In this document: one piece after another, positions 29,490-38,408 of the stretch
Numbering within the stretch: position 1 is the first letter of the stretch
Layout of the letters: every line of letters starts with the position of its first letter
Origin: Bacteroides sp.
GTDB taxonomy: Bacteria; Bacteroidota; Bacteroidia; Bacteroidales; Muribaculaceae
Assembly: GCA_023666835.1 (NCBI GenBank)
Contig: JAMPBJ010000001.1
Span: 1,095,741 to 1,159,740 of the forward strand
DNA length: 64,000 nucleotides
Direction of reading: 5' to 3'
Notes under the pieces: model-generated
Databases searched by the model: none
The model's input: the letters and a program-made list of their open reading frames with translations, nothing else
Told to the model about the DNA's origin: nothing
Made by a program: the position numbers and the translations under genes

Positions 29490-30686
29490 TCAGGACAGTG
29501 ATAGAAACAGGTTGATGTCGACATGCCGGCAGCCGGCTATGGCAGCAGCCTCGGCATTGACCGCTTTGCCCAGAAATGTCAGAGCCGCGCATTGCATGCC
29601 GGGAAGCAGCTTGAGAGCATTTGACAGGCCTTCGCAATCAACCAAATCGCGCATCATGGTATTGAAAGTGTTGCTCAGAGCCATGGCTGCGGTGCGTGCC
29701 GCAGCCGATCCGGCGTTGATGTAACAGGCTCGTGAAGGTTCGGTGAGCGATATATCGAGCGGCGAGGCAAGAGCCAAGTCGATTGTGGGCACCGACGGAA
29801 ACGCCTTTCCGCAATCAGCCGTAAGATCGAAAATGATGACACCACGTTTCATCTGCCGCACATCATCGGCATCGATCACCGGCAGCGGTTTGACTCCGGT
29901 GTAGACAACCACGTCGGCTGTGCGAAGAGCATTGAGAAGAACCCTTGGATGCAACGCAGAAGTGACCACTCCTCCGCTCTGCAGCATTCGCTCGGCATGG
30001 CGCAGACGGTAGACATCGTGGTCAAACATGCGCACCAGTGCACCGGCGCCCTGTGACGACCGGGCTGCAGCACATGCAGCGATCCCCGACCCTATGATGG
30101 TGACTTCGCAGGGCACAATGCCGGCTACACCTCCGAGCAGTATACCCTTGCCATGAATTGAATCGGCAAGGAGCGACATGGCGCGGGCTATGGCCGCACG
30201 GCCGTCGATCTCCGACAGGATGTCGGCAAACGGCATATAACCGCGCTCGTCGCGGATCAGGTCGATGGCTATGGTGATGATCGAGCGGTCGAGCAAAGCA
30301 TTGACCGTGGCATGTGTCAACCGGCAGAGCGACGACAGCGTCAGAAGCATCGCACCGCGGCGCATCTTGGCAATGTCGGCCGTAGACAACGGGGCCAGGT
30401 GCATCACTATATCGGCACGAAGCGTCTGCTCACGAGGGCATATTCTCACTCCGGCATTGGCATACTGGGCGTCGGTGTAGTGAATCGTGGACGCAGCTCC
30501 CGATTCCATCCACACGTTGAATCCCTGATCCACAAGCATGGCCGCGCCTTCTGGCGTCAGCGGAAAACGACGCTCAGCGGCATCGTGACACACCGGCAGC
30601 CCGATACTGAAAAGTCGGCGACTGCGAGCCGTGGCCACGGGTTGCTCCTGAGTGTCATATACTTCTGAGTAGTTTGGCATTTGCAA
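29490..30686 (-). CDS. Alanine dehydrogenase/PNT-type protein, divergent
   Basis: 398 residues with the two-domain fold of alanine dehydrogenase: ERRFPLTPEGAAML in the N-terminal part, GGVAGIVPCEVTIIGSG at the Rossmann entry. The nucleotide-binding loop reads GSGIAACAA where relatives have GxGxxG, and the segment ADIVMHLAPLS has His where the family has the pyruvate-binding Lys of LKVAPP. Both changes suggest altered cofactor or substrate use or loss of classical activity. Its own promoter is at 30713-30743; RNase HI is downstream. I would call it an Ald homologue, not a proven alanine dehydrogenase. Confidence 0.8.
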   Translation of the reverse strand: MQMPNYSEVYDTQEQPVATARSRRLFSIGLPVCHDAAERRFPLTPEGAAMLVDQGFNVWMESGAASTIHYTDAQYANAGVRICPREQTLRADIVMHLAPLSTADIAKMRRGAMLLTLSSLCRLTHATVNALLDRSIITIAIDLIRDERGYMPFADILSEIDGRAAIARAMSLLADSIHGKGILLGGVAGIVPCEVTIIGSGIAACAAARSSQGAGALVRMFDHDVYRLRHAERMLQSGGVVTSALHPRVLLNALRTADVVVYTGVKPLPVIDADDVRQMKRGVIIFDLTADCGKAFPSVPTIDLALASPLDISLTEPSRACYINAGSAAARTAAMALSNTFNTMMRDLVDCEGLSNALKLLPGMQCAALTFLGKAVNAEAAAIAGCRHVDINLFLSLS

Positions 30687-30712
30687 TCCTGTAAGTGGTT
30701 TTGACTGTCCAC

Positions 30713-30743
30713 AAATTTAGCAATAATTCCCACGCACGCCAAT
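30713..30743 (-). promoter_or_regulatory. Promoter of the Ald-homologue/RNase HI unit
   Basis: Minus strand: -33 TTG (30741-30743), 20-base spacer, -7 TAAATTTG (30713-30720), ending 27 bases before the ATG. Confidence 0.7.
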
Positions 30744-30759
30744 TGCAGAGAGATTTTTT

Positions 30760-31302
30760 TCATCGCCTTTCGGGCATGAAGCGCTTGAGGAACTGGCCTA
30801 CTGACTTGTCGATCATTTCGCGCGTGTCGAGCCAGTCGGCACAGAAGCGGGCCGAGGCCTTTTCATAGTGAGGTCGGCGATCATCAAGCGCTCGCGCTAT
30901 ATAGTCAGACAGATCATCGTCGGTCATTCCGGCAATCAGCGGCCGTCGAGTGCGCCCGAGTTTCAGCCGCTGGAACAACCGCTCGTGCGATGCTTCGAGG
31001 AGAACCGTCAGTCCTGCCCGGTTCATAAGCTCAATATTGTCGAAAAAACAAGGCGTGCCCCCGCCACAAGCCACAATCACATCCTGAAACTGACCGACCT
31101 CCTCGAGCATACGTCGCTCCATATCGCGAAACCCGGCCTCGCCGTCGCGCGCAAAGATGTCGCGCACATTGGCATGATAGCGCGCCTCTATGTAGTTGTC
31201 GAGATCAATGAAATCGAGTCCGGTCACCTTAGCGAGCGCATGGCCAAGCGTCGACTTGCCGCTGCCCATAAATCCTATGAGAAATATCGGTTGCACGCAC
31301 AA
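30760..31302 (-). CDS. aroK: Shikimate kinase
   Basis: 180 residues. IFLIGFMGSGKSTLGHALA is the Walker A, DLDNYIEARYHANVRDIF the shikimate-binding part, FRDMERRML the conserved Arg region and VACGGGTPC the GGGxP loop; RRPLIAGM is in the lid. It makes shikimate 3-phosphate in aromatic amino acid synthesis. No other shikimate pathway gene is in the window. Confidence 0.95.
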   Translation of the reverse strand: MCVQPIFLIGFMGSGKSTLGHALAKVTGLDFIDLDNYIEARYHANVRDIFARDGEAGFRDMERRMLEEVGQFQDVIVACGGGTPCFFDNIELMNRAGLTVLLEASHERLFQRLKLGRTRRPLIAGMTDDDLSDYIARALDDRRPHYEKASARFCADWLDTREMIDKSVGQFLKRFMPERR

Positions 31303-31323
31303 AGATAAGAAATTCCAGCCAAA

Positions 31324-31494
31324 CTATATCATAATCACACCGGCCATGATCAGACACACCGACAGAATGGCTATAAACAAGATCACACTTCTTCTAAATG
31401 CCGGATTCCGCTCCAACACACTGTTTTCACCCCGTTTAGCTTTAACAACATATGGAATCCCTATCAGCAACAACAGTGCTGCCAATACGAACAT
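31324..31494 (-). CDS. Second half of a frameshifted membrane protein
   Basis: 56 residues from an ATG at 31494: two membrane segments (MFVLAALLLLIGIPYVV and SVILFIAILSVCLIMAGVIM) joined by KAKRGENSVLERNPAFRR, a typical short loop. It overlaps by 31 bases the end of the 31464-31784 frame, whose last residues SYWQHCCC are not membrane-like. The two read naturally as one protein of about 160 residues with five spans if one base is missing near 31490. Either a frameshift mutation or sequencing error, or two separate overlapping small proteins. Confidence 0.55.
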   Translation of the reverse strand: MFVLAALLLLIGIPYVVKAKRGENSVLERNPAFRRSVILFIAILSVCLIMAGVIMI

Positions 31495-31784
31495 GCAATG
31501 GACAAATACGTATTGGAAGATAAACTACCTAAGCCATTCATGGCAAAGCACATAATGATATCCGCTGCCAGTATGGCGCCAAACACATAAACCGAATATA
31601 GAAATTGTCTTCTCCTCAGTAGGATGACAGCTATTCCTATAGCGATAAGCGACACGATACACAATCCGGTATACTGCATCCATGGATAGCCAAAGCCCGG
31701 ATCTCCGCCAAATAGCAACATGAACATCCCGACACCAAAAAGTACAATTAAAGGCGTGGAGTGAACTATCTTAAGATCATCCAT
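31464..31784 (-). CDS. Small membrane protein, first half, likely frameshifted
   Basis: 106 residues from MDDLKIVHSTP at 31784; the longer frame upstream to 31859 has no membrane-like or conserved start. Three membrane segments: TPLIVLFGVGMFMLLFG, GLCIVSLIAIGIAVILL and YVFGAILAADIIMCFAM. The end (YWQHCCC) looks random, and the neighbouring frame continues with two more hydrophobic helices. No family recognised. AT-rich compared with its neighbours, and alone between aroK and a polyprenyl synthase. Confidence 0.55.
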   Translation of the reverse strand: MDDLKIVHSTPLIVLFGVGMFMLLFGGDPGFGYPWMQYTGLCIVSLIAIGIAVILLRRRQFLYSVYVFGAILAADIIMCFAMNGLGSLSSNTYLSIACSYWQHCCC

Positions 31785-31875
31785 ACACGAATATTTTAAC
31801 AATACTATATTGTAAACTTTTTTATTGATAAAAAGTTCACATCCATCACAACTGAACAAAGTATGAAAGTCGGGG

Positions 31876-32850
31876 TTACTTATCGCGCGCTATGACGTAG
31901 TCAAAAATAGCTGCAAACGAGCGCGTTGTCTCATTTTCGGGATATTGAGCAAGCACCTGCATGGCCTCGGCGCGCAGATGCTCCATTCTCTTGCAGGCAT
32001 ACTCAATGCCGCCGGCTCGACGGGCATAGTCGATGAGCGTGGCGATGTCGTCGGCCCCGAGTTGTTCTTTGCGCGAGAGCTCGAGCATGGCCGGCTGTTC
32101 GGGTAGATCAGTGCGCGAAAGGGCGTAAAGCAGCGGAAGGGTGATTTTGCCTTCGCGCAGGTCGTTGCCGGTGGGCTTGCCTATGGTCTCATCGTCGAAA
32201 TAGTCGAATATGTCGTCCTTGATCTGGAAACAGAGGCCCAAAAGTTCGGCATAGCGAAGCATAGGAGCCATCACAGCCTCATCGGTGTCGGTGGAATAGG
32301 CACCCATTTTGATACACGACACGAATAGTGATGCCGTCTTGCGGGAAATGATTTCAAAATAAGCCTTTTCGTCGAGCGTGTGGAAGCGGGCGTTGTAGAT
32401 CTGGTCGAGCTCACCCACCGAGAGCAGTTTGCCCAGATCAGCGAGCACTTTGACCACGCGGATATCACCGGTCGAGATGCCCTGGCGAAGCGCATTGGCC
32501 ACAAAAAAGTCGCCCACGAGGACGGCTATATGATTGCCCCACACCTTGTTGACCGTGGGCATCGAACGGCGCGAATCGGATTCGTCGACCACATCGTCGT
32601 GGATCAGCGAAGCATTGTGGAGCATCTCCACTGCGGCTGCCGATGCTATCACGCGGTCGTTGACCGTACCGAAAAGTTTGGCGGTGAGAATGACCAGTAT
32701 AGGCCTGATGAGCTTGCCTTTCGATTTAAGATAACCCTCGATCACCTGATTCATAAGTGCATTCGATGAATCGAGCGAGTCGTGAATGCGCTTGCCAAGC
32801 ATGTCGATTTCGGGAGCTATCGCCTTTTGAATTTCTTGAAAACCGGTCAT
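31876..32850 (-). CDS. Polyprenyl (isoprenoid) diphosphate synthase
   Basis: 324 residues. First Asp-rich motif in LIHDDVVDESDSRRSMP and second in FQIKDDIFDYFDD, with KTASLFVSC and GNDLREGKITLPLLY, as in octaprenyl/heptaprenyl synthases of the IspB type. The enzyme extends allylic diphosphates with isopentenyl diphosphate to make quinone or undecaprenyl-like chains. In this organism it may supply menaquinone used by the cytochrome bd oxidase. Divergent from polA. Confidence 0.92.
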   Translation of the reverse strand: MTGFQEIQKAIAPEIDMLGKRIHDSLDSSNALMNQVIEGYLKSKGKLIRPILVILTAKLFGTVNDRVIASAAAVEMLHNASLIHDDVVDESDSRRSMPTVNKVWGNHIAVLVGDFFVANALRQGISTGDIRVVKVLADLGKLLSVGELDQIYNARFHTLDEKAYFEIISRKTASLFVSCIKMGAYSTDTDEAVMAPMLRYAELLGLCFQIKDDIFDYFDDETIGKPTGNDLREGKITLPLLYALSRTDLPEQPAMLELSRKEQLGADDIATLIDYARRAGGIEYACKRMEHLRAEAMQVLAQYPENETTRSFAAIFDYVIARDK

Positions 32851-32880
32851 TGACTATGAGCTTGTCTGAAAAATATGGCG

Positions 32881-32938
32881 CAAATTTACAAAAAATTTCA
32901 CATGATGATATGGGAAATTGTTTTTATTAGTAATTTTG
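32881..32938. promoter_or_regulatory. Divergent promoter region of the polyprenyl synthase and polA
   Basis: Minus-strand -7 TAAATTTG at 32881-32888 (31 bases from the synthase ATG) and plus-strand -7 TAATTTTG at 32931-32938 (22 bases from the polA ATG). The 42 bases between contain no clear -33 element for either. Confidence 0.55.
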
Positions 32939-32959
32939 AAAATAAAAAAGCACCGACAC

Positions 32960-35725
32960 ATGTCATCAAGCACTGAAAAACGTCTGTTTCTGCTCGACGC
33001 TTATGCGCTGATCTACCGCGCCTACTACGCCTTGATCCGCGCACCGCGCGTCACGTCGAAAGGCCTCAACACATCGGCCATTTTCGGATTTTGCAACACC
33101 CTCGAGGAGATACTCCGCAAGGAGAATCCGACCCATATCGCCGTGTGCTTCGACCCTGTGGGAGGCCACACGTTCCGCCACGAGATGTATGCCGACTACA
33201 AGGCTCAGCGCGACAAGCAGCCTGAAGACATCACCCTTTCGGTGCCCTACATCAAGCAGATACTCGACGCCTACCGCATACCGGTGATTGAAATTGAAGG
33301 CTATGAGGCCGACGATGTGATCGGCACCATTTCGCGCCGGGCCGAAAATGCAGGTTTCGACACCTACATGATGACGCCCGACAAAGACTACAGCCAGCTG
33401 GTCACCGACCACGTGCTGATGTATCGCCCGGCGCTCCGAGGCGAAGGCTTCGAGATCCGAGGGCCGCAACAGGTGTGCGACCGCTACGGCATTTCTTCGC
33501 CCCGACAGGTCATAGACCTTCTGGCTCTCGAAGGCGACGCCAGCGACAACATTCCCGGATGCCCAGGTGTGGGCGAAAAGACAGCTGCAAAACTCATAGC
33601 CGAATGGGGTTCGGTGGAAAATCTGCTCGACAATGTCGGCTCGCTCAAGGGAGCGCTCCAACGCAAAATCATCGACAACGCCGACAAGATCCGCTTCTCC
33701 AAAGTACTGGCCACGATCCGTACCGACGTGCCGATGGAGGGTTTCTCACTCGATGAAATGGTTCGCAAGGAGATCGACGTCGATCGGCTCAAGGAGATAT
33801 ACCGCGAATTGGAATTCCGCACCTTCCTCACGCGCCTCAACGCATCGGTGGGCGCTGCGTCATCCCGGCCACAGGAAGGCCCGGTGCAAGGCTCGCTATT
33901 CGATCTGCCCGAGGCCGGACAGCCGACTGATGCTCCGGCCACAGTGGCCTCACTTTCGATAGCGGCCCGCGATCACCAATACAGCGTGGCCGATACTCTC
34001 GACAAGATTGCCGCCGCCGTAGAAAACGCCTCCCGCTGCGACAGAATAGGCATCAGCATCGCATCCGTGGGCGACGACGCCATGACCGCCCGAACGCTCG
34101 CCCTCGCCATCGCCGACTGCGAAGGCCGCGCCGTATACATGGATCTGACAGGCGAGAGTCGCAACGACATTCTTGCCATCGTGGCGCCGCTTTTCGCCGC
34201 AAAAACACCTCAGGTGGTAAGCCACGATATCAAACGTGACATACTGCTGCTCAAACGGTTGGGTGTGGAAATGGCCAATGAATATTTCGACACCTCGGTG
34301 GCTCACTATCTCATCGAGCCCGAAATGAAGCATCAGCTGTCGATGCTCTCGCTGAAATATCTCGACTACGACATGATGCCGGCCGCCGACAAAAAGATGG
34401 CGAAAACCGACGTCCAACGTGCCGACCGCACATGCGAAACGGCCGAAACCGTGCTCCGCCTCGTCGCACCCCTGATGGCTGAGATCGAGCAAAACGGCCT
34501 CGGAAAACTGCTCGAGGAGATCGAACTTCCCCTCATCCGCGTGTTGGCCGAGATGGAATGGACCGGTGTGCGCGTCGATGTGGCCGAACTCGACGCCCTC
34601 TCGCAACGCTACTCCAAGCGGCTCAACGAAATGGAGGAAGAAGTGTATCGCCTGGCCGGTATACGCTTCAACATCGGATCGCCGATGCAGGTTGGCGAGA
34701 TTCTTTTCGACCGCCTCAAGCTCGATCAGTCGGCAAAGAAAACCAAACGCGGATTCTATTCTACCACCGAGGAGATCCTCGAAAAGCATCGCGCCGACCA
34801 TCCCATCGTGGGTCTCATTCTCGACATACGCGCCCTGCGCAAACTGCTTGCCACCTACATCAACGCCCTGCCCGCTCTGGTCAACCCACTCACGGGCAAG
34901 ATCCACACATCCTACAACCAGACCGTCACGGCCACAGGACGCATCTCATCGACCAATCCCAACCTGCAAAACATACCGGTGCGTACCGACGACGGCCGCG
35001 AAATTCGCAAAGCCTTCATAGCCGACCCGGGCGACACATTGCTGGCGGCCGACTATTCGCAGATCGAACTCCGACTCATGGCCGACATGAGCGGCGACCC
35101 CGACATGCTCGAGGCCTTCCACTCCGGTGAAGACATACACCGTGCCACGGCTGCTAAAATCTATCACACTCCGCTTGCCGATGTCACGTCAACTCAACGA
35201 CGCAACGCCAAGACAGCCAATTTCGGCATCATCTACGGCATATCGGCCTTCGGACTCTCGGAACGCCTCGGCATATCGCGCTCTGAGGCCAAGGATCTGA
35301 TCACAGGCTATTTCAAAACCTATCCCGGCGTCAAGGAATATATGGATCGCAGCATTGCCACAGCTCGCGACCAAGGCTACGTAACCACCATCGAGGGGCG
35401 CCGCCGCATGCTCCCCGACATCCATTCGCGCAACTCCGTGGTGCGCAGCTATGCCGAACGCAATGCCATCAACGCTCCGCTTCAGGGCTCGGCCGCCGAC
35501 ATCATCAAGATAGCCATGGTGCGGATCTACGACGAGATGACACGCCGCTCCATGCGTTCGCGCATGATCATGCAAGTGCACGACGAACTGGTGTTCAACG
35601 TTGCCCCCGACGAGGTCGAACAGCTTCGCGAGCTCGTTGTTAGAAATATGGAACACGCCTATTCAGGCCGCGTGGCCATGGAGGTGTCCGTGGGCACAGG
35701 CGACAACTGGCTTCAGGCTCATTGA
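32960..35725 (+). CDS. polA: DNA polymerase I
   Basis: 921 residues from MSSSTEKRLFLLDAYALIYRAYYAL; the 14 codons upstream would start inside the promoter. The 5' nuclease domain covers about 1-300 (YEADDVIGT, DASDNIPGCPGVGEKTA), the exonuclease-like domain about 335-520, and polymerase about 540-921 with motif A ADYSQIELR, motif B RRNAKTANFGIIYG and motif C QVHDELVF. The first exonuclease motif DxE is missing: that position reads IGISIASVGDD, so proofreading is probably lost while HDIKRD and YFDTSVAHYL remain. Repair and Okazaki fragment processing. Followed 2 bases later by a TPM gene. Confidence 0.96.
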   Translation: MSSSTEKRLFLLDAYALIYRAYYALIRAPRVTSKGLNTSAIFGFCNTLEEILRKENPTHIAVCFDPVGGHTFRHEMYADYKAQRDKQPEDITLSVPYIKQILDAYRIPVIEIEGYEADDVIGTISRRAENAGFDTYMMTPDKDYSQLVTDHVLMYRPALRGEGFEIRGPQQVCDRYGISSPRQVIDLLALEGDASDNIPGCPGVGEKTAAKLIAEWGSVENLLDNVGSLKGALQRKIIDNADKIRFSKVLATIRTDVPMEGFSLDEMVRKEIDVDRLKEIYRELEFRTFLTRLNASVGAASSRPQEGPVQGSLFDLPEAGQPTDAPATVASLSIAARDHQYSVADTLDKIAAAVENASRCDRIGISIASVGDDAMTARTLALAIADCEGRAVYMDLTGESRNDILAIVAPLFAAKTPQVVSHDIKRDILLLKRLGVEMANEYFDTSVAHYLIEPEMKHQLSMLSLKYLDYDMMPAADKKMAKTDVQRADRTCETAETVLRLVAPLMAEIEQNGLGKLLEEIELPLIRVLAEMEWTGVRVDVAELDALSQRYSKRLNEMEEEVYRLAGIRFNIGSPMQVGEILFDRLKLDQSAKKTKRGFYSTTEEILEKHRADHPIVGLILDIRALRKLLATYINALPALVNPLTGKIHTSYNQTVTATGRISSTNPNLQNIPVRTDDGREIRKAFIADPGDTLLAADYSQIELRLMADMSGDPDMLEAFHSGEDIHRATAAKIYHTPLADVTSTQRRNAKTANFGIIYGISAFGLSERLGISRSEAKDLITGYFKTYPGVKEYMDRSIATARDQGYVTTIEGRRRMLPDIHSRNSVVRSYAERNAINAPLQGSAADIIKIAMVRIYDEMTRRSMRSRMIMQVHDELVFNVAPDEVEQLRELVVRNMEHAYSGRVAMEVSVGTGDNWLQAH

Positions 35726-35727
35726 CG

Positions 35728-36984
35728 ATGAAACGACTGACACTCATACTGATAATACTGATCTCCGCCCTGACTGCACGTGGCGGCGTCTATACTCCCG
35801 AGCAGGTGCCCAACGTGCAGGTGGCCGACCGCACCCAATATGTCAGCAACCCCGACGGCATTCTCCGCCAGGCTACGGTCGACTCGCTCAACACGATGCT
35901 TGCCGCCGTGCGTCAGGCCACATCGGCCGAAGTGGTCGTGGTGGCCATCGACGATATTGCCGAGGGCTACACACCCGACAATTTCGCCACAAAACTTTTC
36001 GAGCAGTGGGGATTAGGAAAGGAGGACACCGACAACGGTATGCTTCTGCTGCTGGTCAAAAACCGAAACCGATTCATCAGCCGCACCGGACGCGGCCTCG
36101 GTGGCATTCTCCCCGACGTGGTGTGCTCGCGCATTCTGCGCCACCAGTCGCTTCCTTCCTTCAAAGCCGGCGACATGGACACCGGCGTGCTCAATGCCGT
36201 CAAACAATTCTCAACTGCCATCACCGACCCTGACGCAGCGGCCGAAATTCGCTCGAAATTTGCCGACAATTATGGCGGTGACAAGGATGGTGGCAGCGAC
36301 TTCTTCTCTTTCGTGCTCATATGCGGTGCTGTAGCCGGTGTCGGATCTCTGGTCTGGGTCATCTGGATCATCGCATCGAGCCGTGGCAAGGACGATCAGA
36401 CGTGCTACCGCGCGCTCAACAACGGTCGCCCGGTGATCATGTTCCTGGCCTTTCTGAGTCTGGGCATGGCCCTGCCGGCCTTCCTGCTGTGTCAGTGGAA
36501 GATGAACCGCCTGCGCAACCACACTCGTTCGTGTCCCAACTGCTCCCACACCATGCGGAAGCTCGACGAGGCCACCGACAACGACTACCTCACTCCGGCC
36601 CAGGACCTTGAGGAGCAACTCAATTCGGTGGACTACGACGTGTGGCTGTGCGATAATTGCGGCGAGAAGGACGTGATTCCCTACGTCAACCGCCAGTCGG
36701 CCTACACCACATGCCAACACTGCGGAGCGCGCACCTGCTACATGTCGGGCAACCGCATCATGCGCCAGCCCACCACTGCGGCCGAGGGCATCGGCGAGCG
36801 CATCTACACTTGCCGCAACTGCAAAAACGTGTATTCCAAACCATATAAAATAGCAAAACTCGCGGCGGCGCCCGTTGTCATCTTCCCCGGAGGGGGGGGC
36901 GGCGGCTTCGGTGGCGGAGGTGGTTTTGGCGGCGGCTTCGGCGGCGGCAGCACCTCGGGCGGCGGAGCTTCAGTGGGCTGGTAG
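35728..36984 (+). CDS. TPM-domain membrane protein with zinc-ribbon-like and Gly-rich C terminus
   Basis: 418 residues from ATG 35728 (MKRLTLILIILISAL); a TTG six bases upstream overlaps polA and is less likely. Signal peptide, then a TPM domain (about 30-165: TQYVSNPDGILRQATVDSLNTM, TDNGMLLLLVKNRN, GRGLGGILPD). Two membrane segments (about 190-215 and 238-258) flank a cytoplasmic loop; then three CxxC pairs (CPNC, CDNC, CQHC, CRNC) form one or two zinc ribbons, ending in a GGGGGGFGGGGGFGGGFGGG tail. TPM proteins occur in envelope and chloroplast photosystem repair; the function here is unknown. Probably cotranscribed with polA and DUF4491. Confidence 0.85.
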   Translation: MKRLTLILIILISALTARGGVYTPEQVPNVQVADRTQYVSNPDGILRQATVDSLNTMLAAVRQATSAEVVVVAIDDIAEGYTPDNFATKLFEQWGLGKEDTDNGMLLLLVKNRNRFISRTGRGLGGILPDVVCSRILRHQSLPSFKAGDMDTGVLNAVKQFSTAITDPDAAAEIRSKFADNYGGDKDGGSDFFSFVLICGAVAGVGSLVWVIWIIASSRGKDDQTCYRALNNGRPVIMFLAFLSLGMALPAFLLCQWKMNRLRNHTRSCPNCSHTMRKLDEATDNDYLTPAQDLEEQLNSVDYDVWLCDNCGEKDVIPYVNRQSAYTTCQHCGARTCYMSGNRIMRQPTTAAEGIGERIYTCRNCKNVYSKPYKIAKLAAAPVVIFPGGGGGGFGGGGGFGGGFGGGSTSGGGASVGW

Positions 36985-37006
36985 ACATTATATTATAACG
37001 ATTTTT

Positions 37007-37348
37007 ATGACAGACTTTCTAAGCCAATACCATCTGCTGGGCCTCGTGATCGGCCTATGCACTTTTCTGATAATCGGACTGTTCCACCCGCTGGTGATCA
37101 AATGCCACTACTATTTCGGCACGCGGTGCTGGTGGTGGTTTCTAATATTGGGCATCGTGGGGCTCGCGGCATCGGTGAGCGTCGACAGTGTGCTCTACTC
37201 CTCGCTGTTGGGCGTCTTTTCGTTCAGCTCGTTCTGGACCATAGGCGAGGTGTTCCAGCAACATAAGCGCGTCGACCGCGGCTGGTTCCCCGCCAACCCC
37301 AAGCATAAGCGCGAGATCTCACCCGAGCAATCGGAAAGGCAATTGTAG
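37007..37348 (+). CDS. DUF4491 membrane protein
   Basis: 113 residues. TDFLSQYHLLGLVIGLCTFLIIGLFHPLVIKCHYYFGTR and SLLGVFSFSSFWTIGEVFQQHKRVDRGWFPANPK match DUF4491, a small Bacteroidetes-enriched family with three membrane spans and no known function. It follows the TPM gene by 22 bases in the same direction and is the last gene before an inverted-repeat half site. Confidence 0.86.
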   Translation: MTDFLSQYHLLGLVIGLCTFLIIGLFHPLVIKCHYYFGTRCWWWFLILGIVGLAASVSVDSVLYSSLLGVFSFSSFWTIGEVFQQHKRVDRGWFPANPKHKREISPEQSERQL

Positions 37349-37360
37349 GCCAATCCTTTT

Positions 37361-37380
37361 CTAAGAGCCTGTTCCATAAG
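37361..37380 (+). repeat. Half copy of the AAGAGCCTGTTCC inverted-repeat element
   Basis: CTAAGAGCCTGTTCCATAAG (37361-37380) is identical in its first 19 bases to the left arm of the element at 7815. No right arm is present. It ends 4 bases before the stop codon of the GT2 gene (37385). Confidence 0.8.
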
Positions 37381-37384
37381 TTCT

Positions 37385-38353
37385 TTATGTCTTGGGATCT
37401 AAATCCACAAGCCATTGGGCCATACCTTCGGGCAAATGCGCCACGAGCCAGAAGAGCAATCGATAGCGAAGGGGCACATGCCGCAGGCTCATAATGCGGC
37501 TGTTGATCTCGGGATAGCAGCGTTTCCACGCCATCACATCCTTTTCCGGGCCACGAAGCATCTTCACTTTGGCGCTGAATTTCATGTGGTTGAGAAATTC
37601 CTCATACTTCATATCGATGTGGTGGTCGACAAACCACTGTTCGAGCAATATGGCTGTGTGCAAGCGGTCGTCGAGCACCCGGCGCTGATTACTTCGCGAC
37701 AGCGATGCCTCGCCGGTATTGCGCACGTAGTGATACACCGGCTTGTCAATTGCCTTCATGCCCCGGGCCAACACCACAGCGCGACTCACCACACTCAAAT
37801 CTTCCCATAGATCGATCCCTTCGTAGGGCAGTAGATCGTTGTCGAGTATCAGTTCGGTTCTGATGATCTTGTTGCATAGCGAAAAGTGGAGCGTGTCGAT
37901 GGGGAAGTCGTTGAGACTCTTTTCATTGCGCCCGAATCGCAACGTTTTGCTTTTGCCGTCGGTCTCCACCACCATCGGCGCCATGACGATGTCGGTTTCA
38001 GTGGCCCGGGCAGCCTCGAGCAGATTTTGCAACGCGTCGGGTTCGAGGTAGTCGTCGGCATCGCATCGCATCACGTAGCGTCCCTTGGCATTCTTTATAC
38101 CCTCAACAGTGCCGTACGACACTCCTCGACGCATCCCGAGGGGTAGCAGCCGGTGGCGCCCGGCATAGTCGGGATGAAGGGCAAGAAAGCTTTCTATCAC
38201 TTTGACCGTCAGATCAGTGCTGCCGTCGTCGACAAACAGATACTCGACCGATTTGAGCGTCTGTGCCTCAAGCGAGGCAAGCGTGCGCTCAATGGTCGCT
38301 TCAGCGTTGTGAAACACCACAATCAAACTTATGTCGGGCCGCTGGTCTGTCAT
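37385..38353 (-). CDS. Family 2 glycosyltransferase
   Basis: 322 residues. DISLIVVFHNAEATIERTLASL, EYLFVDDGSTD and YVMRCDADDYLEP give the GT-A fold nucleotide-sugar site with the DxD-type DAD. Such enzymes add sugars to surface polysaccharide or other glycans from the cytoplasmic side. The C terminus is hydrophobic-aromatic (LLFWLVAHLPEGMAQWL). It lies alone between DUF4491 and glgB, not in a polysaccharide locus, so the acceptor is unknown. A half inverted-repeat element abuts its stop codon. Confidence 0.9.
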   Translation of the reverse strand: MTDQRPDISLIVVFHNAEATIERTLASLEAQTLKSVEYLFVDDGSTDLTVKVIESFLALHPDYAGRHRLLPLGMRRGVSYGTVEGIKNAKGRYVMRCDADDYLEPDALQNLLEAARATETDIVMAPMVVETDGKSKTLRFGRNEKSLNDFPIDTLHFSLCNKIIRTELILDNDLLPYEGIDLWEDLSVVSRAVVLARGMKAIDKPVYHYVRNTGEASLSRSNQRRVLDDRLHTAILLEQWFVDHHIDMKYEEFLNHMKFSAKVKMLRGPEKDVMAWKRCYPEINSRIMSLRHVPLRYRLLFWLVAHLPEGMAQWLVDLDPKT

Positions 38354-38408
38354 ATCAATATCCTGGGGGATGGTTTACACCTTATACTATTAACAATTCA
38401 TAACGCAA

